Below are positions 1 through 12,430 of a DNA stretch of 64,000 bases, piece by piece. Origin of the DNA: Euptelea pleiosperma. Its lineage: Eukaryota > Streptophyta > Magnoliopsida > Ranunculales > Eupteleaceae. Under the pieces are notes generated by a model. It made no database searches, had not been told where the DNA came from, and was given only the letters and a program-made list of their open reading frames with translations. The stretch lies in assembly GCA_035048495.1 (NCBI GenBank), contig CM068544.1, positions 48,199,893 to 48,263,892 of the forward strand. Direction: 5' to 3'. Each line of letters starts with the position of its first letter. Within the stretch, counting starts at the first letter, position 1. The translations under genes were made by a program, and so were the position numbers.

Positions 1-334
1 GCAGACGATCACAGGGCGCTGACCGTATGGATGGTTGGCCAGTCCCTCGGTGGACCTACAAGCAAAAAATCAGCTTGATTAGTGATTTACAACCTTTGGA
101 TTTTTGCACCCGAATAACGCTCAAATGCCTACCGTTAAAAATCAACCCGTGAATAAAAAACTTCAACCGAATCGGTTAGAAATCACTAATCAAGCTGATG
201 TTTTGTGTACCGGTCCACCTAGGGACTGGCCAAACATCCATACGGTCATTGTCCTCTAATCGTATGCCACGTGGCGCGTATTGAGTGCTGTGACCGGGTT
301 TCCGTCAACACATCTTGTGACACAAGTTTAACTC
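1..334. mobile_element. Fold-back MITE, family A (left end outside window)
   Basis: The two halves are inverted copies. CTGACCGTATGGATGGTTGG near 19 is mirrored by CCAAACATCCATACGGTCA near 228, and GATTAGTGATTTACAACC by AATCACTAATCAAGCTGAT. The right end is ACAAGTTTAACTC at 334, matching the GAGTAAAACTT terminus of the complete copy at 54584-54972. A CACGTG lies at 268-273. The left terminus is cut by the window edge. It has no coding capacity and would have been mobilised in trans. Confidence 0.8.
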
Positions 335-642
335 CTCCTTAATCACCCACCGTAAAGTGCCCCACCTACTTCAGAACCGTTTAGTTTGTGGGCCACCACT
401 TGGGAATATCGTACACAAAACGACGCCATCTCCCCCATTGCTTTTGCCGCCTTTGTGATATAACGTGTGAATCCGACCCGCCGAAAAACTTGAATTTTCG
501 AGTAAGAGACGTACCAGAAAAAGCTGCCTCGATTAGTTGTCCGTCTTACGGACGTCTAACAAATCTTTGATGGCGGACGCTCACGGACTTCCGCATGGCC
601 CACCTATGACCTACAACACACCACTGATCGCTGTCCTCCTGT

Positions 643-985
643 GGACTTCAAAATTTGAAGTCTCTCCCTCCCAAAAAATGCCACGTGGAGCTCACTTTAG
701 AATCCATTGACCTTATGGATGTTGGTTCGACCTCTTGCTGGACCTACATACCAAATATCAGCTTGATCTATGGTTTCTAACACTTATATATTAGCATTTA
801 AAAAACAATGCTCAAATCCAACGGCTAAAATTATGGTATTAAAATGCTAAATTCAACGGCTAGCAATTTTGATTAAACTGATTTTTGACGTGTAGATCCA
901 CTTCTTGGTGAACCAAAAGGTCACTGGGCCATAAAGCGTCCTCCACCTGGCATTTTGGGAGGGAGACTTCAAACTTTGAAGTTCC
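643..985. mobile_element. Fold-back MITE, family A variant
   Basis: The ends are inverted repeats of about 45 bp: GGACTTCAAAATTTGAAGTC at the left is mirrored by GACTTCAAACTTTGAAGTTC at the right, each followed inward by a CCCTCCCAAAATGCCACGTGG-like block. The interior keeps the family A pattern (TTGACCTTATGGATGTTGG, CAACGGCTAAAA) but is diverged. CACGTG is at 682-687. I could not see a convincing target duplication. Confidence 0.7.
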
Positions 986-989
986 CCCG

Positions 990-1165
990 TTACATCAAAC
1001 TCGGATCCACTGATCGTATGAATGTTTGGTCCATCCCAGGTATCAGCCTAATTGGTGATTTCTCGCAGCTTCAAAACTCCCTTCAAAAAATTTCTCAGCT
1101 TTCATACGGTCATTTGTTCCTAAGATGTGCCACGTCACCCTTCTATACGTCCGTGAGCATCCGTC
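990..1165. mobile_element. Truncated family A MITE fragment
   Basis: ACTGATCGTATGAATGTTTGG, the TATCAGCCTAATTGGTGATTT core and, near 1130, the ATGTGCCACGTCAC outer block are recognisable, but most of the right half is missing. The piece abuts the element at 643-985. Confidence 0.5.
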
Positions 1166-1640
1166 ATCAAAGATTTAAGAACAGACGTCTATCTGCAGCT
1201 GAACAGCTGCCGACCATGTTAGCTCCAACGGCGTCCAGTCTGCGCGAAAACGACGCTTCTCCATCTTACTTTTAACGTAAGACGAGATCTGGCTGTTAAT
1301 ACCTCCTTAGCTGTCATGATCTGACGGTTAATGCAACCGGGCCCGCAGGCCAGTTGACGGTCTTTGACAGTAGTGATTGTGGGGAGTCGAAGACGGGGAC
1401 CACGCAGCCGGCCTAGGAACCGCGTAACAGCTGTTGCACGCATGTAGACGAGTGAAGTTCAAATATGAAAATTGAAAGTAGCACTACTTTACGCCACACC
1501 GTCAGGTAAAATTCCAATGAGATAAGAGTCAACCAACTATATATCCTGCTAGCTAGCCTGGATTTGTGACGTGTAACTTGTTATGGTCGACACATTTTGG
1601 CATTTTGCTCTCTCAAATTGAAATGTGGGTCAGGCGCATA
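1166..1640. other. No gene recognised
   Basis: This stretch is more GC-rich than its surroundings and holds short open frames on both strands. None resembles a known family and no splice-linked exon series is visible. Confidence 0.5.
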
Positions 1641-1649
1641 TAAATCTTT

Positions 1650-1850
1650 CATGAGTTGATGACGGACCACATTATAAGCCACGTGGCATACTATTAGATT
1701 TTGGATTAGAGTATCATTATTTGTGTCCCAAGGTTATAAAAAAGATTCCAATCCAACGGTTAGAAAATCACTAATCAGGCTGATCTTTGGTCCCTAGGCC
1801 AAATATCCATATGGTTAGTAGAGAGTGTCTACTAGCTAGAAGCGTCATCA
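1650..1850. mobile_element. Internally deleted family A MITE
   Basis: The left outer block (ATTATAAGCCACGTGGCATA, CACGTG at 1680-1685) and the right half (AATCACTAATCAGGCTGATC then CCAAATATCCATATGGTTAG) are present. The left core and the central spacer are missing. Confidence 0.55.
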
Positions 1851-1859
1851 AAGATTTAC

Positions 1860-3980
1860 TCGGTCTGAGGTGGGTGTGTTGGTTAGTTTAAAAGCGCAAC
1901 TGTTAAGACCCAAGCCAATACACCAAAAGCACCTATGTGATAGAGGCACGTAAAGTTTAAGTCTTTACCTTTGGGTTCGTAACATTCATTATACTTCAAA
2001 GGCCAATGTCCACTGTGGCACTACTTTCACTCTAATACTCAAATTTTCTCATTTTTTATGAGCGAGCCCCCAACAATTTTTCCAGTACCCTTAGGATTTG
2101 CTTTTAAAAAAACATTTTAAAATGTAACCATGGGAATATGTGGCGCATGATAGCCGTTTCAAAAAAATTCTCACTGATTGCTGCGAAAAAGATTGGGAAT
2201 TTCACAATGAATTCCTTGAACATTTCATGATTTCAAGCAACAGTAAAAGAAAGAACAGTTAAGCACACTAATGTGGCAGGATGGTGGTGTCAAAAGCGTG
2301 ACGACATCTCGTCAGTACCGCGTTGTCGTATCCTCCACATAGTATTACAGTCAGGAGTACAAATTATTTGTACCCTAGTCCACAACCTAAAAAACGTGTC
2401 AGCGATGAATGAGATGGTCCTCACCTGCTCCCCCTACTATCAGACTACAATGACCCTGCATAGGTTTGTCTCATGGTGAAGATCATACCCCCCACATGCC
2501 AAGTGTCATGACACGGTGCACGATCAGTTAGTTTAATTTCATCAAGCGGTGAAGATTAAAGTTCCTTCATCTCGAATTTAATTTGTTGATCTTTCTTTAA
2601 CCTAACTAACCTCCGGGCAAAAAAAAAAAAAACCGTTTTTCAACTGCTAATAATATCATATTGAAACGGAAATACCAGAATTCAGCGAGTTCTTGGAAAC
2701 TCGTTCGGTCTCTTCTTAACCCAAACCGAAACCGCGTCGTCCTTTCTTGAAACCCCTAATACGACTAGGAGGAGTTCGATTGTTAGAAAAAAATGGATTT
2801 AAACCCAAAACTGCTTCTTTTTTGGGATATTCAAATTTCAAACCAAACCTGTTTCCTGTTAAGAAGTTTGAGTAATTGAGTTCTGCCATAAATCGGCGGC
2901 CTCAAAGAGAAACGGCCCGTCCCCACCGTCGAAGTTCCTGCGACGTGTCTAACTGCAACACGCGGTTACAATGACATTATTACTCTCTACCTAACGGACT
3001 GAACTGACGTGGGCCCGTTAGTTGAAAGTTGAAACTCTCGTCTCTCTAGAGAATACAGTAACCAAAAAACCGGCGATTTTTGAAAACGGAAAGCCGTTAC
3101 AGAATAATATTCCTTTCCAATTTCTCGCGATACGAGTCTAGCATCTTTTGTTGCCCTAGTTTGCTACTCATCTTTTGTTTCCCTGTTTCCGGTTTTATTG
3201 TACTAATGGGCACAATTATCAATCATGACAGTTGCTGGTTTTCATTTAAAATATCTTCTAGCACAGATGTCTGCATGAGGTACACGTGTTATTGAACCAA
3301 TAGTAGTACACGAGTAAAATAGTGACAGATCTACCCAATTATTCCTCTTTTCTAATTTATTTCTCCAATTAGAAAAAGAAAACAAAATCTTCTCCAAAAT
3401 ACTCTCCGGTGGTTGTGTCGTACAAACTGAATTCGCATTAACCATCTCTGCTTATTTTTCATTAATCCAGACCAACCAATTGATGGGCCAGCATCTTGAA
3501 AGAATCACGGCCGTCAAATTAATCTATTCTATTTATAAGATTATTTAAGTAATTAATAAATGTTAATAAAAAAAAAGTACGTCAATCATATTAATTTCTA
3601 TAGATGAGTGATCAACCCAAGAGGAGGTGATCGATTGATTAACGGTTATGGATAGTCAAGACTCCAACTGAAAGCCGTAGTATTTTAAGTATTATAGTAC
3701 CGGAAGTATCATGTTTCCTCTAAAATGTAGAGATAAACATAAGTTAGGCAGTTTGCGGTTAAAAACGGAACTATAGGAAACGTATGTAGATTCGAGAAAA
3801 AGACGATATATTGGGTAGGAGGGGGAAGTTGTAAAACCCCCCTCAACCCTCTTATAAAACACGTCCCGTGCATGGGTTCAGAAGTCAAAAGTTCAAAACC
3901 TAGAGAGACCACGCGGTTAACAAGAGTGGTTTTGTTGGTGAGCAGTTTACGGTTCATGCTAACCAACTCTATGTGAGACA
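1860..3980. other. Upstream region of the MYB gene, no gene recognised
   Basis: About 2.1 kb without a supported coding region. It holds AT-rich sequence, an A-run at 2619-2631, and short open frames with no family resemblance. The distal promoter of the MYB gene at 4070 presumably lies here. Confidence 0.5.
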
Positions 3981-3993
3981 GTTAAGCCCCTTC

Positions 3994-4002
3994 TATATAA
4001 AT
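3994..4002 (+). promoter_or_regulatory. TATA box of the MYB gene
   Basis: TATATAAAT lies about 70 bp before the ATG at 4070, leaving room for a short leader that contains the GA run at 4021-4051. This is the usual plant core-promoter geometry. The transcription start is not visible in the sequence. Confidence 0.6.
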
Positions 4003-4020
4003 CGAACCCCATAGTCGAAA

Positions 4021-4051
4021 AAGAGAGGGAGGGAGGGAGAGAGAGAGAGAG
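4021..4051. repeat. GA-rich microsatellite in the MYB leader
   Basis: A purine-only GGGA/GA run lies 19-49 bp before the start codon, inside the probable 5' leader. GA/CT runs are common in plant leaders and are hypervariable. Confidence 0.8.
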
Positions 4052-4069
4052 ATTTGCTATTCGAAGAAC

Positions 4070-4852
4070 ATGATGGGTATGAACGGTGCAGATCGAATCA
4101 AAGGGTCGTGGAGCCCCGACGAGGATGCGAAGCTGAGAAAGCTAGTAGAGCAGCATGGGGCGCGTAACTGGTCCCTCATAAGTTCAGGGATACCAGGCCG
4201 ATCGGGGAAGTCGTGTAGATTAAGGTGGTGTAACCAGCTGAGCCCGTTAGTCCAACACCGTCCTTTCACCCCCACAGAGGACGCTCTTATCGTCAAGGCT
4301 CACGCTACCCATGGCAACAAGTGGGCCACTATATCGCGCCTCCTCCCCGGCCGCACAGACAACGCTGTCAAGAACCATTGGAACTCCACCCTCCGTCGCC
4401 GATTCGCCTCCGAGTCGTCTTCAGCCTCGTCCGATCCTGAATCCGAGTCTGACTCGCTCCGTAAGCGTCCTTGTCTTAGAGTGTCGTTCGGAAACGATGG
4501 GCACGAGGACGATGAAGGGTCAGCCGAGCCGGCGACGTCGCTCACATTGTCTCCTCCGGGAGAGAGTCTGCCTCCCCCGCCGGCGTACGTTAGGGTCGAA
4601 GAGGAGGAAGTGGTGGAAGTTAAGATGGATGTGAAGGGGAGTGAAGTGCGCACCCCTAGGGGTGAGGAAGGGGATGAGAAAGAGAGATGTGCGGTGGAGA
4701 TGAAAGAGATGTGTTTGATGACTATAATGCACCGTATGATCGCGGAGGAGGTTAGAAAATACATCAATAGATTAGAGACTCCGAAAGGTCTTGGTGTGGG
4801 TTTCGAGTCTGAAACCGAGAAGAATTCGAAGTCGAAACCGCTCAGAAGTTAG
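4070..4852 (+). CDS. R2R3-MYB transcription factor, subgroup 22 (MYB44/70/73/77 type)
   Basis: An intact single-exon gene of 260 residues, intronless as is usual for this subgroup. Repeat R2 spans residues 9-59 with tryptophans W14, W34 and W53. Repeat R3 spans 61-111 with F66, W85 and W104 and the recognition helix [18 protein letters not shown]. The start [18 protein letters not shown] and linker [10 protein letters not shown] are those of subgroup 22. The C-terminal helix near 210-235 ([17 protein letters not shown]) matches the family's VMQEMIRxEVRxYM-like motif. LTLSPPG at 158-164 sits where relatives have an LxLxL EAR repression motif, but the third Leu is Pro. A Ser/acidic linker follows the MYB domain. 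Relatives are nuclear regulators in ABA, auxin and stress responses; the target genes here are unknown. The first ATG (4070) is followed by a second at 4073, and either gives the same domain structure. Confidence 0.93.
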   Translation: MMGMNGADRIKGSWSPDEDAKLRKLVEQHGARNWSLISSGIPGRSGKSCRLRWCNQLSPLVQHRPFTPTEDALIVKAHATHGNKWATISRLLPGRTDNAVKNHWNSTLRRRFASESSSASSDPESESDSLRKRPCLRVSFGNDGHEDDEGSAEPATSLTLSPPGESLPPPPAYVRVEEEEVVEVKMDVKGSEVRTPRGEEGDEKERCAVEMKEMCLMTIMHRMIAEEVRKYINRLETPKGLGVGFESETEKNSKSKPLRS

Positions 4853-4867
4853 ATTCAGATCAGATTT

Positions 4868-5290
4868 TCACTCTTTTTTTTTCTTTTTTTTTTTTTTTTT
4901 CTTGTGCCTTTTTTTTTTTTTGAAGTTTTTTGGAAAATGTTTTAACTTACAAGTTACAACTGTAAAAATTCTGGTATAAATGGCATTTTTCGAATCAGGA
5001 CACGTGGCTCGCATGCAGATATCAGAACCACATGTGGTTGGGACTCGGGTCAACATTTCAAACTGTGGAGATCTCTTGGATCAAAACAGTGATGATCGGT
5101 GATGATCATAGATTTTTTTTTCCGAGCGTGTTGATTATTTCACTTTAGAGATCTGCTAGGTGGACCTATTGAAAGAGGAGCACAAGCCATATAGGCGTTG
5201 CTTAATTAACGGCATTGCCCTAGGAATAACACGGAAACTTTTTGATGCAGAGGACTCTCGCTGTAGTCGATGAAGAGGACTCTTGTTGCC
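4868..5290. other. 3' flank of the MYB gene
   Basis: Long T-runs at 4873-4900 and 4908-4920 follow the stop codon and probably lie in or just after the 3' untranslated region. A 14-bp perfect palindrome AACCACATGTGGTT is at 5026-5039 and a CACGTG at 5001-5006. No gene is seen. Confidence 0.5.
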
Positions 5291-5475
5291 CTAGCTAGCC
5301 AATTTTTGGGCTACTGACCGCATGTATGTATGGTCTATGATATACACCCAAAATAAGCTTGATTGATGATTTCTAGCCGTTGGATTTAGGACCAAAAACG
5401 TATTAAAATCTAACGGGTATAGATAACAGATCAAGCTGATTTTTTTTGTTTTATTAGCCGAAGGGCACGCGGGGG
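5290..5475. mobile_element. Degenerate family A MITE fragment
   Basis: CTACTGACCGCATGTATG, the AAGCTTGATTGATGATTT core and the mirrored AGATCAAGCTGATTTTTTT are visible. The outer ends are eroded. Confidence 0.5.
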
Positions 5476-5900
5476 GTGCAGGAGAACTTTCTCATGGTAC
5501 TATTTTTATTACAAACCAAAATATAAGTAATGGATGGAAAGTTATGAGCATTTGAAAATTTTGGAATAATAGAAAACGGTTTCCTGAAAAAGGATACCAA
5601 TTCAGTTATGAAATTTGTTTTTTGTCGCTTTTACATTTAAAAAGAAAAAAAAAAACACTCAAAATCTTGGGATTGGTCCGGATCGAGAATTGGATCGGGT
5701 CATCTCGCCCGGACGAAGTGAGACTTCCCATGGAAACATGATCTTGGGCGAGACGATCCAGTTTGGATTGGATTGGTGGGCTCAAATCCTGATCCAGATC
5801 GCCCGATCCAGAACGGGATCAGCCGAGACTTCGAACCAATTAAAAATCAGCCCACTTAAACTGAAGTGACTAGTGAGTGCGTGATACTAGGGGATGCAGA

Positions 5901-6213
5901 GAGTAGAACTTTGCTGACGAACCACTGTATGTGCCACGTGGAAGACTTGTAGAGACCACTGACCGTATGGATGTTTGACCCATCCCTAGGTGGACTTACA
6001 TACCAAAGCTCACCCCAAATAATGCTCGAATTCTACAGTTAATAATCAACTCATGAAACGACTCCAATCCAGTGCTTAGAAATCACGTAATGAGGCTAAT
6101 TTTTTATCTGTAGATCCACATAGAGTTGGGTACAAACATCCATACGGTCAACAATCTCTTAGAGTCTGCCACGTGGCTCATACTTTGATCCGTCCGTCAG
6201 CAAAGTTCTACTC
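5901..6213. mobile_element. Fold-back MITE, family A
   Basis: The left end GAGTAGAACTTTGCTGACG is mirrored by CGTCAGCAAAGTTCTACTC at the right. Both outer blocks carry CACGTG (5935-5940 and 6170-6175). The interior is the standard GACCGTATGGATGTTTG palindrome. The flanking 9-mers match poorly, so the copy is old or rearranged. Confidence 0.8.
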
Positions 6214-6276
6214 GTCTTGAGACAGAAATAAAAATGGAAAAAGATGTACCAAGGTATGCCTGAGACTGTTTCAAAA

Positions 6277-6603
6277 GCGGAAGCACGATTTTTGTGATTC
6301 ACCACTGTCATTTGGGCCCACTTACCGCATGGATGTTTATCCCACCCCTTGGTGGATATACACACACCAAAAATCAGCCTGATTGGTAATCTATAACCAT
6401 TAGATTTTAACACTTTTTAGCACTTTCTAAGGCGTTCTTATAGCCGTTGAATGCAACCATTTGTCGAGTACTAAAACCAACGGCTAAAAATCATTAAACA
6501 AGCTGATTTTTGGTATGAATGTCTATTAAGGGGTGGGCTAAACATCCATGGGGTCAGTAGAGGCCCAGATGGCAGCAGTGACTACCAAAAATGCCGCTTC
6601 CGC
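6277..6603. mobile_element. Fold-back MITE, family B
   Basis: The termini GCGGAAGCACGATTTTTGTG and GCCGCTTCCGC are inverted. The inner blocks CATTTGGGCCCACTTACCG and GGCCCAGATGGCAGC flank a palindrome with CACCCCTTGGTGGATATAC mirrored by CTATTAAGGGGTGGGC. Family B shares the ATCAGCCTGATTGGTAATC core with family A but differs in its outer third. Further copies are at 21425-22430, 28909-29233, 40690-41285 and 53527-54166. Confidence 0.75.
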
Positions 6604-8780
6604 AAATGAAAAGATCTCAGGTAAACCTTGTTACATCACGACCCAATAAAAATTGCAGAGCATTGAATTTTTGAAAATTTTGCTGTATTGTCAGGGTTTC
6701 TTTCAATGGACACTGTTTGCTCATTGATCAAAAAGAATGGATTTAGAGAGTTTATGATGAGCTCCGTTGGTTTCAGATGATGATGTTATTTCACTCACTA
6801 CAATTCTTGTCTTGTTCGGTTTGAAATTTGAATATACGATGAGCTTTTAGGCCCGACCGCAACAGCCCGGAGTCTGGACTTGGGTTACATTTAAGTGGGT
6901 CAGGCCTGGACTTGATTTTAGAGGTCAATAACCAATCGGGTTCTAATATTATTTTTGAGATATCTTAATATACTTTAGAAATCAAGTCATTATTGTAAGA
7001 ATTAGAATCAACTAAAAACTCATATGTGCATTTTGTTGGCAAACTAGGTTCAAGCCAGATCTGTGCTTTGTAGATATACTAGTGGGTGGCCCGTGCCCAC
7101 GACACTCCCTGACAGCATTTGCCAAAATCAGGTGTGTCTGAGATCCACTGTCCAACTCGGGGATAAAATCTCAGCCATTCTTTATTGAAGCCTATAAGTA
7201 GGGAGACAACCACTGTCACTTGTTATATAGAGAATGGGCCAGGCTTAAAAAGAGCCTAATAAGCCCATAACTTCGTCAAAGATCTAATCAACAGAGTTGT
7301 TGGACGTTTCTAGACCGGCTTGGTTGTTGACCCAATGGGGTCATTCCATGTGAGCTTGGGAGAACTAGTTACCTTGTTAGCTGTTTTCTTCTGAATCCTT
7401 TGGTAATAATAAAATAGTAATTAATACTCAAGCCCAACTGAAATTCATCAATCTCCTCCTCCTTGGAAGAAAGAACAATAAGCAACAAAGATGGAAAACA
7501 CAACACTCGACACCTTTACTTAGTTTTCTGTACTTTATCAGAACTTCCGTACCTCCCCAAACTTTGTGGATTTAATTTTTGTTGAGAGACTAATGAATCC
7601 CAATAAATAAAAAATGCACATTCAAAAACCTTAATCGATCCATTAAATCCATAATCAATCGATCTTTCTTCATTGTTGAGACACCAGCTTCTAGCTCTTG
7701 TCCAATTCAAATGAAATGGTTTCCTCTCTTTTAAAAACAGAGCACATGGGATTCGAGTGTAATGAATAAAAAATTGAGAAAAAATAAATAAACGTATGAA
7801 TAGGTAGCCTCTTCTACAACTCCAGGTGGTACGATCCAATTGGGCAATCAACTAGCTAAGGAGCCGACGCTGGGGTCCGCCTATCACTGCTCTTAATTGA
7901 CGCAGGAATCTAAGGCAATCCCATGATCCCATGCAAAAACAACCAAACGCCTGCCCATGCTACAAGCGGTACCGATTGTCTGATTACTGCCACTAGTATT
8001 TGTCTCCAAAAATCAGTCAGCTAATGGTATATATATATATACACACGAGAGAAAATATTTGAAATAAAAACAAATATTTATCTTGTCAAACCTCAATTAC
8101 TTTTTATATTAAAATAATTTCCCATGTTGAGGCGTTACCAACAAAGAAAAACTTTTGAACGACGTTCTTCCTCCTTCCATTGTCATCTCACACAACGTTT
8201 CTCTAAGAAGAAAAAAATTTCACTTCCCTCCGTTAAAAGCCTATTTCTTCGACAACGCCTCAACGAAGGTTTTGGGATATATTTTTGTATGGGTCTCCTC
8301 TCATAGAGATTACAAGTTTGCACTCATGGGTCCTTTCGTTGGACAATGCCAATTTAGCAAATCATGGTAAACGTCAGGGCAGACAATACCCTATTGAGTT
8401 GGTTAAGCAAAACTTACACAGTAGTAAACTAAAAGAACAATTTATATGGAAAATAATAGGAACACCACTGAGCCATCTCTAATTAACAAGATACATTAAA
8501 AATTTCTGCTCTCGGATTATATGCCTTAAAATGAAAAGAAAGAAACTTGTAAAAATTTTAAAGTAAGAGCCCACTAGATACTAGAATCTTTTAATATGGT
8601 GCTGGGTTGATTTTTGTTATAACAAAACTTGAGTACTAAAGTTTGCTTGAATATTTCATTTCCAATTGAATCATCTTGTTCACCTTCTTCCTTTATTCCT
8701 TTTGAGTTTTAAATAGATGCATTTGTTGGGAGTTTTCATAATATTACACAAAAATGTGTCTAGAATTACTTACATACAAA
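6604..8780. other. No gene recognised; possible Helitron 3' end near 7083
   Basis: The stretch is AT-rich. At 7083-7100 the minus strand reads GGGCACGGGCCACCCACTAG followed by T. This resembles the CTRR-T end with a preceding GC hairpin of plant Helitrons, but the stem is weak. A short (TA)n run is at 8027-8042. Open frames at 7516-7851 (-) and 8124-8482 (+) resemble no family I know. Confidence 0.35.
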
Positions 8781-9280
8781 TCTATACATCTATACTAAAA
8801 CAGAGAAGTGAGCAACATTCTTCTTTCTCCTCCACATCATGTTGACATGGCACTCTTGTGCATAGCACCATGTCAGCAACTTAACCATTTCTATCCTCTA
8901 TTCTTTCATCCTGCATTAACAAATACATTTCTCATTCTAAACATCATTAATAACTTTTACCAAAATTGATTTGGTTACCTTCTTAATAGGTGTAGATGTG
9001 GATTTTAAACATACATTATTTGCCTCCAAACCAAAACGTCTCCTTTGTCCTTTCCTTTTTTCAAAACACAACCTTCTTTAGACCTTTTCTTTCAAATTCC
9101 CTCTTTTCATACGTTCTCTTTTTCTAAGCGTTCTCTCATCATAGTCGTTACTCCAATACCCATATGTTTCTTTCCAAAATTGGCACATATTTCCTTCCCA
9201 ACATTTCTATCTCTATTTAAACGCGTATGCTTCATGAGTTAAAGGGAGAGGGTGGTAGTTGTGGAGGGACCGTAATGGTT

Positions 9281-9890
9281 ACTATTTGGGGATGTTTATG
9301 GACGAAGGTATTAAAAGATGGTATGACCAAGGTAAAGATAATCTGGAAGAAAATGACATAACAGAATAATGTTTTGACGATGAAGATTCAAATCAAATGC
9401 TTATTATGGAGAATATTCTAATGAGTGCGGAAAGTAATGGAGATAAAGTACAAATACTTTGTGTGACTTCCAATACATAAGATGAACATATACGAGATCT
9501 ACTGGATTTTGTATACAGAAACAATGAAAATTTAAAAATAAAAATGGAATAGTATGTAAAAATTTATTGGGGATGAATTTTACTATTTGTGGATGTTTAT
9601 GGGCGAAGGTATTAGAAGATGGTATGACCAAGGTAAAGATTATCTGGAAGAAAATGACATAACAGAATAATGCTTTGACGATGAAGATTCAAGTCAAATG
9701 CTTATTATGGCGAATATTCTAATGAGTGCAGAAAGTAATGGAGATAAAGTACAAATACTTTGTATGACCTCCAATACAGAAGATGAATGATTTGAATTTT
9801 ACAATTCATATACGATGTCTACTGGAATTTGTGTACGGAAACAATGAAAATCTAAAAATAAAAATGGAATAGTACGTAAAAGTTTATTTT
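9281..9890. repeat. Direct duplication, period 301 bp, in the left MULE arm
   Basis: ACTATTT followed by GGATGTTTATGG begins at 9281 and again at 9582. The sequence from there through GAAGATGGTATGACCAAGG, GACGATGAAGATTCAA and AGTAATGGAGATAAAGTAC is nearly the same in both units. The second unit keeps about 20 bp (TTTGAATTTTACAATTCATA) that the first has lost. Confidence 0.85.
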
Positions 9891-9934
9891 GTTGTTTTGT
9901 GAGGGTTTTAAAAAAAAACATTCAAGAAATAAAA

Positions 9935-11002
9935 AAAAAAAAAAAAAGAACAATAAGATGAACATGATGCAATGCACATATACTTATTATATTAGAAAAT
10001 TATGAAAAATATGTCGTAATAGAGTTTGAAAGACAACACAACCACAACCTTGTACCACAATCTCAAGTGCATCCACTGAGGTCACATCAAAATATTGAAC
10101 TTGTTCAAGTTGATTTTATCAATAATTTTGTTCTTCAAAATGTAATCAAATTAAATTTTTTCATATATGCGTAAAAAGCTGGAGGGTCTCAAAATCTCAA
10201 TTTCACACGATCAGATTGTGATAATTTTGTACAAAGAAGACGCATTGATTTTTTAAAGCAAACAGACACACTTCTTTTAGATTATTTTAAGATGATGCTA
10301 AAAAGAAAATAGTTCATTCTTTTACTTGATACGAATGAATGACAATAACCAAATAACCAGTTGATTTTATGTGATGCCGTGTCAATGATAGACTATAACT
10401 TTTTTGGTGATGTATGTGTTGACATGACATACAAAACAAATGACTAATAAAAGGCATTTGCACCAATTGTTTAAGTAAACAATCATGGTCAGACTACCTT
10501 CTTTGGTTGTGGGTTATTGTATGATGAAACTATAGTCATTCATATAATTATTTGAAACATTTTTAGATATGAAGGGATGAAGACATCCAAAGACGATTTT
10601 TACAGATGAAGTTATTTCAATAGTCAATGCAATTAAAATAGTGTTTCCAGATACGCATCATCATTTATGCTTGTGACATTTTTTGAAATGTCATGAAACA
10701 CATGTCTCATATGTTCAATAGATTTGATAATTTTACATCAGATTTCAGTGGTTACATTTACGACAATAAGACAAAAGATGAGTTTCGATCATGTTGAGAA
10801 AATTTATTTCAAAAGTATGATTTGATAGAAAATAAATTGTGTTTTATATCATTTGCAAGATAGAATGGCATAAGTTTATAAGCGGAGCATTTTTGTACGG
10901 GTATAACAACTACCCAAAGAAATGAACGTATAAACAGGTATTTAAAAAAATATTTTAAAAGATCATTGAACCTATGAGAGTTTATGAAATAATATGACAA
11001 AG
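9935..11002 (+). pseudogene. FAR1/FRS-like MULE transposase remnant, left arm
   Basis: Conceptual translation with many stops and frame changes gives HNHNLVPQSQVHPLRSHQ near 10040-10095, the end of the FAR1 zinc-binding domain. It then gives TDEVISIVNAIKIVFPDTHH followed by LCL near 10603-10675, which matches the MULE core pattern TDxxxAMxxAIxxVFPxTxHxLCxWH. The arm stops before the SWIM zinc finger. It is non-functional as a protein. Confidence 0.7.
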
Positions 11003-11196
11003 TTGTATGCATTGTCCAATTGTCGTTATCAAGTTGTATAAGCATATCTATAATCTTAAATATTTTTCTTGGAATTCAAAAAGTTTTCTAGTGTACATCT
11101 CTAATGCTCGTCGTTCTGATTTTATAAACAAGTTTGGTTTTGTTTGGTTCGATCTTTTATCTTCAAATACCTAATTATCACGTAGGTTACTCACTG

Positions 11197-12430
11197 CTTT
11201 GTCATATTATTTCATAAACTCACGCAGGTTCAATGATCTTTTGAAATATGTCTTTAAATAACTGTTTATACTTTCACTTCTTTAGGTAGTTGTTATACCT
11301 ATACAAAAAATGTATCGCCAATAAACTTGTGCCTATTTCTCGCGCACCTGGTATAAAACAAGCAACCATTCATTTTTACCAACCTATACTTTTGAAGCAA
11401 ATCTTCTCAACATTATTGAAACTCTTCTTTTGTTTCATTGTCATAACTGCAACCCATGAAATCTGATGTAAAAGAATAAAATATGTAACAAACATTTAAA
11501 AATATGCGAAGAACATAGATGATGTGTATCTAGAAACATCATTCTAATTGCATCGACAATTAGAATAGCTTGATCTGTCGAAATCATCTTTAGATGTCTT
11601 CCTCCTAATACATCTAAAAATGTTCAAACAACTATATCAATGATTGTGGTTTCATCATGCAATACCCTACAATCAAAGCAGATAGTCTAACCATGATTGT
11701 TTACTCCAACAATTGGTACATATGTCATATCATAACCATTCGTCGTGTCAAAGCATACTACACCAAAAAAAAAATTATAGTTTATCCTTAACCCACCATC
11801 ACACAAAAATAACTAGTTATTTTGTTGTTGTCGTTTATCAGTATCAAGTAAAATACTGAACTATTTTCTTTTTGCATCTTAAAATAATCTAAAAACAATT
11901 ATACAATTCTTTTCTTCAAAAACTAAGTACGCATTCTTTATACAAAATTATTTAAGGTCTTCAAACATTCCATCTTCTTTACACATATATGAGAAAATTT
12001 CATTTGATCTTATTCCTAAAGAGTTCATATTATTGTTAAAACCAACGTAGACAAGTTCAACACTTCGATGTGATCTCAATAGATGCATTTGATATTGAGG
12101 TACAAGCTCGTGGATGTATTGTTCTTCAAATTCTACCACAACATAATTTCCATTATTTTCTAATTTAATAAACATATGTGCATTACATCATGTTCGTCTT
12201 ATTACTCTATTTTTTTTTACTTCCTCTTGAATGTTTTTTTACTGAACCCTCAGAAGAACAATAAAATAAACTTTTACGAACTATTCCATTTTTACTTTTA
12301 AATATTCATTGTCTCCATACACCAAATTTAGTAGACTTCGCATATGAATTGTAAAATTCAAATCCTTCATCTTCTGTATTTTAAGGCTATGCCAAGTATT
12401 TGTATTTTATTCCCACTACTTTCTATGCTA
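11197..12430 (-). pseudogene. FAR1/FRS-like MULE transposase remnant, right arm
   Basis: This is the inverted copy of the left arm. The frame at 11948-12175 reads HELVPQYQMHLLRSHRSV, the conserved C-terminal part of the FAR1 DNA-binding domain (pattern HNHELVxPxxxHxLRSHR). The MULE core continues towards 11200 with stops. The arm breaks at the same place as the left arm (CTTTGTCATATTATTTCATA), which marks the inversion joint. Confidence 0.7.

Noticed and set aside
4300..4767. 155-codon open frame antisense to the MYB gene
   Set aside because: It is a shadow of the GC-rich MYB coding sequence and shows no family resemblance of its own.
8785..8810. TCTATACTAAAACAG as a plus-strand Helitron 5' end
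   Set aside because: The only Helitron-like 3' ends nearby (7083, 12660) are in the opposite orientation, so no complete element can be drawn.
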